Made by a program: the position numbers and the translations under genes. Under the pieces are notes generated by a model that saw only the letters and a program-made list of their open reading frames with translations, was not told where the DNA came from and ran no database searches. From contig NZ_SWCJ01000002.1 of the NCBI RefSeq assembly GCF_005116665.1, positions 62,001 through 126,000 on the forward strand: a stretch of 64,000 bases of DNA. The letters are read 5' to 3'. Below are positions 7,013 through 15,223 of the stretch, one piece after another (positions within the stretch are counted from its first letter, which is position 1; each line of letters begins with the position of its first letter). Source of the stretch: Ferrimonas aestuarii. GTDB taxonomy: Bacteria > Pseudomonadota > Gammaproteobacteria > Enterobacterales > Shewanellaceae.

Positions 7013-7903
7013 TTATTTATGGACAGTCGTCCCGTCAATGTTCAGCGCTTCCAACAGATATTGCAGCTGAGGCAGCTGCTCAATGCCCGGAGGAAACACC
7101 ACTGACAGATTTCGAACAATCGGGCTTGGCAGTGTGATGGCAGCCACTAAACCAGCGTCCAGTTGACGCAGGCAAGCCAGTTTCGACACTAAGGTAATGC
7201 CAAGACCTGCAATCACCGCGTTTATCACCGCTTCAATGGCACTGAGCTCTAAAACGATGTTGGAATGGGGCAGGTGGGGGGCCACAAAGTGATCAAATTG
7301 GTCACGACTGCCTGAGCCAGACTCCCGAAGTATCCATGGCAGCGAGGCCAATTGGTGCCAGTGAGCTTGTTGGCCTACTAAAGGGTGATCGGGGTGGGCA
7401 ATGAGGATCATCTCATCTTGGCGCCAGATTCGGTGCAGCAACTCCGTGTGGATGCGATTGGTCTCCACAAAAGCCACATCCAGGTGGCGGTCATGCAGTT
7501 GCCGTTGAAGCTGCTCACTGTTTGCCAGAATCACTTCCGGTAAACTCCACGACTTTGGCCAAAGACTGGCAATGGTGCCTGGAAGCAGATAGTTACCAAT
7601 GGTGGCGCTGGCACCGATACGCAGCTTGGTGTTGCCTTTGCCCTGATGAAATTGCTCCACCAGTGCCTGCTCTCGAGCCAACAGCTCTTCGGCGACAGGC
7701 AGTAACTGTCTTCCATGGCTGTTAAGCAGTAATCGCCCCTGATGTCGCTCAAACAGCGGGCGTCCCAAGTGCTGCTCGAGGTTTTTGATCCCCTGGGACA
7801 GTGCGCCCCGCGTCAACGACAGCCTGTCGGCACTGGTACCGAGATTTAGGGTGTGGGCGACGTCCATAAACATTCTGAGTTGGCGCAGTGATAATGGATT
7901 CAT
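7013..7903 (-). CDS. LysR-family transcriptional regulator
   Basis: A 296-residue LTTR. The N-terminal winged helix-turn-helix (SLRQLRMFMDVAHTLNLG) is followed by an effector-binding domain with RESGSGSRDQFD (about 194-205), the ligand-loop motif seen in CysB/YeiE-like members. The gene is divergent from a TDT-family anion transporter, with about 108 bp of AT-rich spacer between start codons, the classic layout for an LTTR controlling its neighbour. Sulfur oxyanions are a reasonable guess as effector given the transporter family, but this is inference only. Confidence 0.85.
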   Translation of the reverse strand: MNPLSLRQLRMFMDVAHTLNLGTSADRLSLTRGALSQGIKNLEQHLGRPLFERHQGRLLLNSHGRQLLPVAEELLAREQALVEQFHQGKGNTKLRIGASATIGNYLLPGTIASLWPKSWSLPEVILANSEQLQRQLHDRHLDVAFVETNRIHTELLHRIWRQDEMILIAHPDHPLVGQQAHWHQLASLPWILRESGSGSRDQFDHFVAPHLPHSNIVLELSAIEAVINAVIAGLGITLVSKLACLRQLDAGLVAAITLPSPIVRNLSVVFPPGIEQLPQLQYLLEALNIDGTTVHK

Positions 7904-8011
7904 TTAGAAATTCTATATGCATTATTTAAAAACATTCGATTTTATTATATGGATGGTGACCCGATAATGTCGACATCAACAATAAATGCGCTTAAGTCGA
8001 GGAGCATCATC

Positions 8012-8968
8012 ATGACGGTTTTTGCTGCCATTCAACGTATACCAACCCCCATTGCTGGTTTGGCATTGGGTATCGCTAGCTTAGGATTTTGTCTAGATGG
8101 CCGTTTTGGTTTCAGCGGCGCGCTGGCTCTAGTAACGGCGTTGATCTCGTCACTATTATTGCTTGGGCTGGTTGCTAAATTTTCCTCTAAACCCGCTTTG
8201 CTTAAAGAGGACTTAAGTCATGCGGTGGTTGGCAGTGTGTTGCCGACTTCAGCTATGGCGATGATGGTTATTGCTGCCAGTATTCACGGGCAGTGGCCTC
8301 TGGTGGCAAACGTGCTTTGGCCGGTTGCTGTGGCGCTGCACCTCATTTTTCTATCCGCCTTTGCGTACCATCGTAGCCAGCAGGCGCTGTGGATGCACAT
8401 GGTGCCTAGCTGGTTTGTTCCTCCAGTTGGCATCATTGTGGCTGCGGTAACCTGTCCTGAGCCAATGTTTGCGCCAGTGGCGACTGCGCTGTTGTATTTG
8501 GGAATGGTTGCCTATGCGGTACTGCTGCCGATGATGCTGTATCGACTGATATTCCACCCAAACATCGTAGAGCCTGCTAAGCCTACCATTGCCATTATGG
8601 CCGCACCGGCAAGCCTATCTTTGGCAGGCTACCTCAACATGGTCTCTGACCCTTCCCCGCTGGTGGTGGTGGTGCTTCTTGGGATTGCGATATTGATGAC
8701 TTCGGTGGTATACGTGGCGTTCTTTCATCTGCTTAAACTGCCCTTTAGCCCAGGCTATGCGGCATTCACCTTCCCAATGGTGATAGGGGCTACAGCGATG
8801 TATCAGTGTGCAGCTTTGGCTGAGCGCTGGGGGCTGGAACTGAGCAGCCAATTGCACCAGATTGGAGACATTGAATTGCTGGTAGCCACCCTGGTGGTGG
8901 GATACGTCGCCTTTCGATACGCTCACGCTTATCGCCCAAGGTTTAAAGCATCATTACAACAGGCATAA
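8012..8968 (+). CDS. TDT-family (TehA/SLAC1-like) anion transporter
   Basis: A 318-residue integral membrane protein with about ten hydrophobic segments, starting with RIPTPIAGLALGIASLGFC as in the tellurite-resistance/dicarboxylate transporter family (TehA, Mae1, SSU1, SLAC1). I chose ATG 8012 because GAGGAG lies 7 nt before it and the family begins immediately with TM1. In-frame ATGs at 7949 and 7967 lack a ribosome site. WFVPPVGIIVAA resembles the conserved second-repeat motif. Substrates in the family include sulfite, malate and small anions. It is divergent from a LysR regulator that probably controls it. Confidence 0.8.
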   Translation: MTVFAAIQRIPTPIAGLALGIASLGFCLDGRFGFSGALALVTALISSLLLLGLVAKFSSKPALLKEDLSHAVVGSVLPTSAMAMMVIAASIHGQWPLVANVLWPVAVALHLIFLSAFAYHRSQQALWMHMVPSWFVPPVGIIVAAVTCPEPMFAPVATALLYLGMVAYAVLLPMMLYRLIFHPNIVEPAKPTIAIMAAPASLSLAGYLNMVSDPSPLVVVVLLGIAILMTSVVYVAFFHLLKLPFSPGYAAFTFPMVIGATAMYQCAALAERWGLELSSQLHQIGDIELLVATLVVGYVAFRYAHAYRPRFKASLQQA

Positions 8969-9050
8969 TTGCCGAATGAATCAGCTCTTCTGAACTGAGC
9001 CAATAATGATGCGCAATGGTATAAAGCAGGACATCGCTTCAAACACCAAC

Positions 9051-9078
9051 AAAAAGGCCTTGCATCTAGCAAGGCCTT
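9051..9078 (-). terminator. Terminator of ptsHI-crr
   Basis: A perfect 10-bp stem, AAGGCCTTGC (9054-9063) with GCAAGGCCTT (9069-9078), with TTTTTG following on the minus strand, 19 bases after the crr stop. Confidence 0.88.
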
Positions 9079-9097
9079 AACGTTTAACTGCGAGGGA

Positions 9098-9604
9098 CTA
9101 GAGGTGTACCTGCAGCACAGGATCTTTGCCACCAACCACCTCACCCTGATGTTTATCTAGGGCCTTCACATCTTCCATATTGGCGATAACCAGAGGGGTC
9201 AAAACGCTTTTGGCGTGCTGGCTTAAGTATTCGAGATCAAATTTAAGGATGGGATCTCCCGCAACCACTTTTTGGCCTTCTTGGGCGATGCGTTCAAAGC
9301 CATTACCCCGCAGTTCGACGGTATCGATACCAAAGTGAACAAACAGTTCAAGTCCTTGGGGAGATTCGATTGAGAAGGCGTGGTTTGAGTCGAAAATTTT
9401 ACCGATGGTGCCGTCAATTGGCGCACAAATGGTGTCGCCGGTGGGATCGATGGCAACTCCGTCACCGATAATACGCTCCGAAAACACCACATCAGGGACA
9501 GTTGATAATTCAACTAATCTGCCTGAAATAGGGGACACAACCGTAACGCCTCCACTTGGCGGACTGTTTTTGATCATTCTTTGCATACGGCTAAAAAATC
9601 CCAT
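9098..9604 (-). CDS. crr: PTS glucose-specific EIIA component
   Basis: A 168-residue EIIA-Glc. It receives phosphate from HPr and signals carbon status by binding permeases and adenylate cyclase. ATG 9604 is preferred to GTG 9610: GAGG sits 5 nt upstream and the protein then begins MGFFSRM like E. coli MGLFDKL. The two active-site histidines are H75 (NHAFSIES) and H90 (LFVHFGIDTVEL), at E. coli spacing. It is the last gene of the ptsH-ptsI-crr operon, 2 bp after ptsI. No EIIBC partner lies in the window. Confidence 0.95.
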   Translation of the reverse strand: MGFFSRMQRMIKNSPPSGGVTVVSPISGRLVELSTVPDVVFSERIIGDGVAIDPTGDTICAPIDGTIGKIFDSNHAFSIESPQGLELFVHFGIDTVELRGNGFERIAQEGQKVVAGDPILKFDLEYLSQHAKSVLTPLVIANMEDVKALDKHQGEVVGGKDPVLQVHL

Positions 9605-9606
9605 GC

Positions 9607-11307
9607 TCACCTCATCTGTTCTGATTTTTGATTTGAGTGTGTCTGCAAAAATTCGCTAACTAAGTTATCCAGCTCTTGATTAGTATGGCACTTAAGTGCC
9701 TGTTCAAGCAGAGATCGACATTTGGATAGCTCAAACTTAGTAATGGCGTCGCAAATGTGCGGCAGTTGAGGAACCGGCATAGAAAGTCGGTTAATCCCTA
9801 ACCCAAGCAAAATAGGTAAGGCTTTGATATCGCCTCCTAATTCGCCACATAATCCTATAGGGAGTTTATGCTGTTTTGCCACCGTTGTAATCTGTTTTAG
9901 CTGACTGAGTAAGCCTAGGTTCAGGGGCGGATAGAGTGTCATTAGCTGACTGTCCAACCGATCTGCACCGAAAAGGTATTGGTTCAAGTCGTTACTGCCA
10001 ATGCTAATGAAATCGATCAGATCCGCCATATTGGCTAAGTTCCATGCGCAAGCTGGCGTTTCCACCATGATACCCAGTTGCGGTCGTGGCAGTTTGAACT
10101 GGGTTAACAATGGCTCAAGTAACTCCAGGAACCAGATCAACTCCTCCCGTTGATTCACCATGGGAAGCAGCAACTTGATGGGCGCGTTTTGGGCAACGTT
10201 TAGCAGGGCAGTTAACTGTTCTTGATACAGCTTGGGGTCACGCATGCCACTTCGAATACCACGCCAGCCCAAAGCGGGGTTAGCTTCTTCCGATTTACCC
10301 AGTTGTTTGTCACTGCCAAAATCAAACAGTCGATAGGTGATCGCTTCGGGGTGCATCGCCCGTGCGAAGGTTTGATAGGTGGTTTGCTGTCGAGCGGCAT
10401 CTGGCAGAACCGACTGCCCAAGAAACAGCAGTTCGGTACGAAGCAGATCAATCTGATGCCAATGGATGTTGGACAGCGATTTGAGCTCCGCGGTGCTCGC
10501 AATATTGGCACCTAGATGAATGGCATGGCCGTCTTGGGTCAGAGCGGTCGGCGTTGGTGTGGGTAAGGCATCCGTCTTTATGCTTTCAAACAGCGCTAAA
10601 TTTTCGTCGCCTGGGTTTACCACCAGCAGTTTTCGAGCGCCGCACACCAGTATAGGGCGGCCAGCTAATCCTTTAGGCTGCCAATTAGGCAGTCTTACCA
10701 CAGGAATGCCAGCACCTCTAGCCAAAATGGCTAGGTGGTCTTGACTGCTGCCTTGGGCAATAACAAGCCCGGCAATGTTATCCATCGCCAGAAACTCCGA
10801 AGGCAAAACTTGCTCGGCAATGACGATGCTGTTTTCTGGAAGCGTTTCTGGGCAGCGGCTAGGGCGGTTTTGTGCCAGCGCGATGAGATTGCGACAAAGT
10901 CCTCGTAGCTCAGCGGCGCGTTTAGCCAAGTTGGGGTCATCGAGCTCTTCGATGTCGGCAACCATAGGTTCGAGGACGTTGCTGATGGCATGGGGTATCT
11001 TGCAGCGATGGCAGCGGATTTGATGTTCGAATTCTTCGATAAGATCCGGATCTTGAAGCAGCATGAGATCCGCTTCTATCAGCTCCTGACCCGTAGTATC
11101 GGCTTTCTCAAGTAGGCCTTGCCACTGTTGGCACTGGTTCTCTAACAGGGTATTGAGCTTAGAAACCTCTTGCTCGACCTGCTCTTGAGCCAGCTTACGT
11201 CGGTCCAGATACAGATGCTGAGGTGGCAAAAAGACCCCTGTACCAAGCGTCGAGCCTGGCGACAGCATCTCAATGGCATAGAGTTGTTCGGCGGATTGGT
11301 TGTTCAT
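9607..11307 (-). CDS. ptsI: PTS enzyme I (phosphoenolpyruvate-protein phosphotransferase)
   Basis: A 566-residue enzyme I that transfers phosphate from PEP to HPr. The phosphohistidine is H191 in GSSQDHLAILARG. The usual GGRTSH context is altered to GSSQDH while the histidine and IxAR remain. The PEP-binding barrel has IMVETPACAW, SIGSNDLNQYLFGADR and the catalytic-cysteine segment GLCGELGGD. Its start overlaps the ptsH stop (ATGA). The protein is visibly more diverged from the E. coli enzyme than its HPr and EIIA neighbours, but all key residues are present. Confidence 0.93.
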   Translation of the reverse strand: MNNQSAEQLYAIEMLSPGSTLGTGVFLPPQHLYLDRRKLAQEQVEQEVSKLNTLLENQCQQWQGLLEKADTTGQELIEADLMLLQDPDLIEEFEHQIRCHRCKIPHAISNVLEPMVADIEELDDPNLAKRAAELRGLCRNLIALAQNRPSRCPETLPENSIVIAEQVLPSEFLAMDNIAGLVIAQGSSQDHLAILARGAGIPVVRLPNWQPKGLAGRPILVCGARKLLVVNPGDENLALFESIKTDALPTPTPTALTQDGHAIHLGANIASTAELKSLSNIHWHQIDLLRTELLFLGQSVLPDAARQQTTYQTFARAMHPEAITYRLFDFGSDKQLGKSEEANPALGWRGIRSGMRDPKLYQEQLTALLNVAQNAPIKLLLPMVNQREELIWFLELLEPLLTQFKLPRPQLGIMVETPACAWNLANMADLIDFISIGSNDLNQYLFGADRLDSQLMTLYPPLNLGLLSQLKQITTVAKQHKLPIGLCGELGGDIKALPILLGLGINRLSMPVPQLPHICDAITKFELSKCRSLLEQALKCHTNQELDNLVSEFLQTHSNQKSEQMR

Positions 11308-11561
11308 TGCCAGCTGGCGACCAGTTCACAGAGTTTGGCGATCGCTTGTTCAGCGCCGGGACCTTCAGCACTAAATTCGATGGTGCTGCCTTGGGTCAGA
11401 TTCAAGGTTTGCAGGCGGTAGAGGCTTTTGGCACTGGCGCGTTTGCCACTGCAACTGACTAGAATGTCACCGCTGAACTCTTTGGCCTGTTTCACTAAAA
11501 GTGCCGCAGGGCGAGTGTGAATTCCGTGCTCAGCGTTGATTACAACGGATTGACGATACAT
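11304..11561 (-). CDS. ptsH: Phosphocarrier protein HPr
   Basis: An 85-residue HPr. The phosphorylated histidine is H15 in GIHTRPAA, and ASAKSLYRLQTL carries the regulatory-site serine S46. It is very close to E. coli HPr in length and sequence. It is first in the operon, with a 4-bp overlap into ptsI. The 207 bp upstream hold the promoter region and the cysK terminator. No decisive regulator site was identified there. Confidence 0.96.
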   Translation of the reverse strand: MYRQSVVINAEHGIHTRPAALLVKQAKEFSGDILVSCSGKRASAKSLYRLQTLNLTQGSTIEFSAEGPGAEQAIAKLCELVASWQ

Positions 11562-11722
11562 GGGTTGGTACGTAGTTCAAAAAGTGAATTCAGCATAAGC
11601 GTCAACAGCAGAGCGGTCAACCTTATCCCTTGATGTGCAACAAAAACGCCGGTGATTGTGCATGCCATCTCGCAAAATCAATTGGCAAATTCGAAGCCGA
11701 TTAGCCATTTGGCCTTAAAACC

Positions 11723-11747
11723 AAAAAGCCACCCGAAAGGGTGGCTT
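11723..11747 (-). terminator. cysK terminator
   Basis: A 9-bp stem, AAGCCACCC/GGGTGGCTT with a TTTC loop on the minus strand, followed by TTTTT, 21 bases after the cysK stop. Confidence 0.88.
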
Positions 11748-11768
11748 AATTGATATCGGTTTATCTGA

Positions 11769-12740
11769 TTACTGCTGATTTTCAGAGTCGGTGAACACGC
11801 CTTGGAACAATACCGAGGACAGGTAACGCTCACCACTGGATGGCAGAATCACCACAATGGTTTTGTCTTTGAGCTCAGGCTGTGCTTCCAGCAGCTTGTT
11901 AACCGCTACCACTGCCGCACCAGAACTGATGCCCGCCAGAATGCCTTCCTCTTCCATCAGGCGACGTGCCATGGCAACCGCATCATCGTTGCTAACGCTA
12001 ACCACTTGGTCAACCATCTCAAGGTCAAGGTTGCCTGGAATAAAGCCGGCACCGATACCTTGAATCTTGTGTGGACCAGGCTTTATCTCTTCGCCTGCTT
12101 TGGCTTGAGCGATAACGGGAGAGTCTTCTGGCTCTACGGCAACAGAGAGAATTTGCTTACCCTGTTTTAGCTTCAGGTAGCGGCTGGTACCCGTGATGGT
12201 ACCACCGGTGCCAACGCCGGCAACCAATACGTCCACTTCACCATCGGTGTCTTCCCAGATCTCAGGACCTGTGGTCTGCTCGTGGATTGCTGGGTTGGCA
12301 GGGTTATCAAACTGTTGAAGCAAAACAAATTTTTCTGGATCGCTTGCTTGAATCTCTTCCGCTTTAGCCACCGCACCTTTCATGCCTTTGGCACCTTCGG
12401 TCAGCACCACTTTGGCACCAAGGGCTTTAAGCAGCTTACGACGCTCCAGACTCATGGTATCAGGCATGGTTAGGGTTAGTTGGTAACCGCGAGACGCGGC
12501 AACGAATGCCAGAGCGATACCGGTATTGCCTGAGGTGGGTTCAATGATCTCTTTGTCTTTGGTCAGGACGCCGCGCTTCTCGGCATCCCAAATCATGCTA
12601 GCGCCAATTCGGCACTTAACACTAAAGCTTGGGTTTCGGGCTTCTACCTTCGCGAGTACTTTGCCTTCGGTGACGCGATTGAGTTTGACCAGAGGGGTAT
12701 TGCCAATGGTCAACGAGTTATCTTCATAAATTTTAGCCAT
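11769..12740 (-). CDS. cysK: Cysteine synthase A (O-acetylserine sulfhydrylase)
   Basis: A 323-residue PLP enzyme making cysteine from O-acetylserine and sulfide. The start [18 protein letters not shown] at ATG 12740 matches the family and has GGAG upstream; a longer frame to 12776 is not needed. The PLP lysine is K42 in [10 protein letters not shown]. The substrate loop TSGNTGIAL and the phosphate-cup GTGGTITG are present. [11 protein letters not shown] is CysK-like rather than CysM-like. It lies beside ptsHI-crr, a neighbourhood conserved in enterics, and about 5 kb from cysZ. The AT-rich upstream region is suitable for CysB activation. Confidence 0.95.
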   Translation of the reverse strand: MAKIYEDNSLTIGNTPLVKLNRVTEGKVLAKVEARNPSFSVKCRIGASMIWDAEKRGVLTKDKEIIEPTSGNTGIALAFVAASRGYQLTLTMPDTMSLERRKLLKALGAKVVLTEGAKGMKGAVAKAEEIQASDPEKFVLLQQFDNPANPAIHEQTTGPEIWEDTDGEVDVLVAGVGTGGTITGTSRYLKLKQGKQILSVAVEPEDSPVIAQAKAGEEIKPGPHKIQGIGAGFIPGNLDLEMVDQVVSVSNDDAVAMARRLMEEEGILAGISSGAAVVAVNKLLEAQPELKDKTIVVILPSSGERYLSSVLFQGVFTDSENQQ

Positions 12741-13078
12741 TATCGCTGCTCCGTTGCGAGGGATTGAGGTCGGCAATTTGCCGAATCAGTGTAGACAGAA
12801 TAATGGCTTAGCGCGAAGGGGGAAGGTTTTGATCGTTATCCCTTATATCCTAATGGAATAACGCCTGTGTATTTTACTTATATGGTGCCGAATGTGGTGG
12901 CAACGGTTTCATTTGTGTTAATTTTTGGGGATTATCTAAGCCTTATACTTTGCTGGTATTCGGCCCATAAGGTCACGTTATGTTAATGCGCGGAGCCTAG
13001 TACCTTTGAGCGCGACCAGATCCAAGAGATGGGCTTGTTTTACAGTTATAGCCATGTTGTCTTTACTCACGGAAGATT
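12741..13078. other. Divergent intergenic region cysK / RDD gene
   Basis: This stretch holds only promoters as far as I can see. On the minus strand TATAAG (12847-12842) is a plausible cysK -10 box with a poor -35, as expected for a CysB-activated promoter. On the plus strand TTATACTTTG (near 12946) is a possible -10 for the RDD gene. No ORF, tRNA or repeat was recognised. Confidence 0.4.
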
Positions 13079-13942
13079 ATGACTAATTCAACTCAACACC
13101 CTAATGCTCAGGATGCTTGCGCGCTGCAACCGGATCCCAGAAACATCATTACCCAAGATGCGTTTCAGGTATCAGAGCGCTTGCTTAACCGACCTTTGGC
13201 GTCGCCAACGCGTCGTGCATTAGCCCAATGCATCGATCTGCTCGTCGTGGTGATGTTGGTGGAACTGCCTGAATCGCTGCTATTTTCACTGGTCATTGGC
13301 TTAGCCTGGGTGCGGTTTACCAAACGAAAGCTGCGCAGCAAAATGACCAGCTTGTTGGTGGTTACGCTGTCGGTCTGGCTGGTATTGATGGCTCTGTCCG
13401 GGTTTGAAGATTACGATCAACATTCAAGCTTTCAACAGATTGAGGCTCCTGAGATTAAGGAAGCGCAGTGGGATGCTGAGCTGGAGACCCTTGAACCAAT
13501 TCAGAAAGAATCCAGCCTTAAAGGCATTTGGCGTGAGTTTAGCTTTATCGGCTTGGCAAAGGGTCTGATGAGTGATCTGGGCCTTGGCCTTGGCTGGGCG
13601 TCTTTCTATTACACGGTGCTGCATGCGTGGTTTCATGGCCAAACATTGGGGAAGCGGGTAATGGGCATTCGGGTGGTGCAGTTGAGTGATGAGCCCCTAT
13701 CACTTTGGGATGGGTTTGGTCGTTATGGTGGCTACAGCGCAGGCATTGCTACTGGATTGACTGGATTTTTACAGGTATTTTGGGATCCTAATCGTCAGGG
13801 GATTCATGACAAAATTGCGTCGACGGTTGTGGTTGACCTAAGAAGCCAAGCTCGAAAGCAGGCTCGACAAACAAGACGATCACTAGAGATAAGTGACGAT
13901 AATAATAAGGAAATTAAGCATGATCCGAGTATTGGTCGTTGA
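13079..13942 (+). CDS. RDD-family membrane protein
   Basis: A 287-residue protein with the RDD domain. RRALAQCIDLLVVVML (about 45-60) carries the conserved Arg-Asp pattern in TM1, two further hydrophobic segments follow, and GQTLGKRVMGIRVV is the typical motif before the final segment. An acidic loop of about 45 residues (FEDYDQHSSF to EPIQKE) separates TM2 and TM3. RDD proteins are uncharacterised membrane proteins, some implicated in Na+/H+ exchange. The 3' end overlaps the start of the downstream diguanylate cyclase by 23 bp, so the two are translationally coupled. Confidence 0.75.
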   Translation: MTNSTQHPNAQDACALQPDPRNIITQDAFQVSERLLNRPLASPTRRALAQCIDLLVVVMLVELPESLLFSLVIGLAWVRFTKRKLRSKMTSLLVVTLSVWLVLMALSGFEDYDQHSSFQQIEAPEIKEAQWDAELETLEPIQKESSLKGIWREFSFIGLAKGLMSDLGLGLGWASFYYTVLHAWFHGQTLGKRVMGIRVVQLSDEPLSLWDGFGRYGGYSAGIATGLTGFLQVFWDPNRQGIHDKIASTVVVDLRSQARKQARQTRRSLEISDDNNKEIKHDPSIGR

Positions 13943-15161
13943 AGACTCAAGTACCGTCACCAAAGTTCTCTCTCACCTGTTTGCCCAAGACTCATCCATT
14001 GAGGTGGACTTTGCTGCCAACTTTGCCGTTGCCAAAGCGCTGACGGAGCAGAATGAGTATTTTGCCGCGGTTTGCGATCGCTGTTTGCCCGATGCGCCTG
14101 ATGGAGAGGTGATTGAGTGGACGCTCGCAAAAGGCTTGCCCACCATCGTACTGACGGCACGTATGGATGAAGAGGAGCGTTGCCGGCTCCAGGGCCTTGG
14201 GGTCGTAGACTACGTGTTTAAGGAGAACCGTTTTTCCTATCAATATGTGGTGCAGTTGGTGCAGCGGCTTCACCGAAACCAGAACTATCGCGTGCTGGTG
14301 GTGGATGATTCTCAGGTGGCCCGAAAGCAGGTCAAAGATCTGTTAGAGCGACACCTCTTTGAGGTGGTTGAGGCCGATGGTGCCGCGGCAGCCATGGTTC
14401 AGCTGGCAACCGGCGAGTTCACCCTGCTTATCACCGACTATGAGATGCCAGACACCAATGGCGTAGAGCTCATTTGTCAGGTTCGTGAGCAGCTAAAGAA
14501 AGAGACCTTGAGCATCGTTGGCCTCTCTGGCCAGGAGGAGGTGTCTGCCAAATTCATCAAATATGGTGCCAATGACTTCCTACGAAAACCCTTTTTTGCC
14601 GAGGAGTTTTACTGTCGCATCAACAGTTTGATTGAAGCCCAGGAGCTCAATCAAAAACTGTGGCAGCGCGCCAATTTGGATTACCTGACTGGGGTTGCCA
14701 ATCGTCGTTATCTGATGAGCCAACTCGCAGACTTAGCCCTGCAAAGTAAAGGGCAAGGCGTTTGCCTCGCGATGCTGGACATCGACCACTTTAAATCAAT
14801 CAACGATCGCTACGGTCATCAAGCGGGCGATCAGGTACTGCAAGAGGTGGCGAAAGAGCTAAAGCAGAGCCTGAAACGCTTCATTGTTGGCCGTGTTGGC
14901 GGCGAGGAGTTCGCCGTAGTGATGCCTGGATTGACCGGAGAGCAGGCGTGGCGATTGATTGAGGCGATTCGCCGAAAAATCAGCTCTATGGTGCTTAACT
15001 GTCAGGATCAGCAGATTCAAATCAGTTTCAGTGCTGGCATCTGCGAAGCCAACGATAACATTGAGATAGACGAGCTTTTTGCCAGAGCCGATGAGGTGAT
15101 GTACCAAGCCAAAGAGGCGGGGCGTAACTTAGTGCTCTTAGAAGAGCCTGAAACCGCGTAG
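13920..15161 (+). CDS. Two-receiver response regulator with GGDEF domain (diguanylate cyclase)
   Basis: A 413-residue cytoplasmic regulator with REC-REC-GGDEF architecture, resembling PleD. ATG 13920 follows AAGGAA and opens the first receiver (MIRVLVVEDSS). Phospho-acceptor aspartates are D53 (VCDRCLPD) and D173 (ITDYEMPD). The cyclase active site is GGEEF at 327-331, predicted to be active and to make cyclic di-GMP. The five-residue-upstream RxxD inhibitory site is absent (KRFIVGRV instead), so product feedback may be weak. It overlaps the RDD gene. No cognate kinase is adjacent. Confidence 0.88.
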   Translation: MIRVLVVEDSSTVTKVLSHLFAQDSSIEVDFAANFAVAKALTEQNEYFAAVCDRCLPDAPDGEVIEWTLAKGLPTIVLTARMDEEERCRLQGLGVVDYVFKENRFSYQYVVQLVQRLHRNQNYRVLVVDDSQVARKQVKDLLERHLFEVVEADGAAAAMVQLATGEFTLLITDYEMPDTNGVELICQVREQLKKETLSIVGLSGQEEVSAKFIKYGANDFLRKPFFAEEFYCRINSLIEAQELNQKLWQRANLDYLTGVANRRYLMSQLADLALQSKGQGVCLAMLDIDHFKSINDRYGHQAGDQVLQEVAKELKQSLKRFIVGRVGGEEFAVVMPGLTGEQAWRLIEAIRRKISSMVLNCQDQQIQISFSAGICEANDNIEIDELFARADEVMYQAKEAGRNLVLLEEPETA

Positions 15162-15177
15162 TGTTTGCAAACAGTAA

Positions 15178-15205
15178 GGCCCAGCAGTTGCTGGGCCCTT
15201 TTATT
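15178..15205 (+). terminator. Terminator after diguanylate cyclase
   Basis: A 9-bp stem, GGCCCAGCA/TGCTGGGCC (15178-15197), followed by CTTTTATTT, 16 bases after the stop. Confidence 0.85.
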
Positions 15206-15223
15206 TCGGCTTATGGCAACTGT

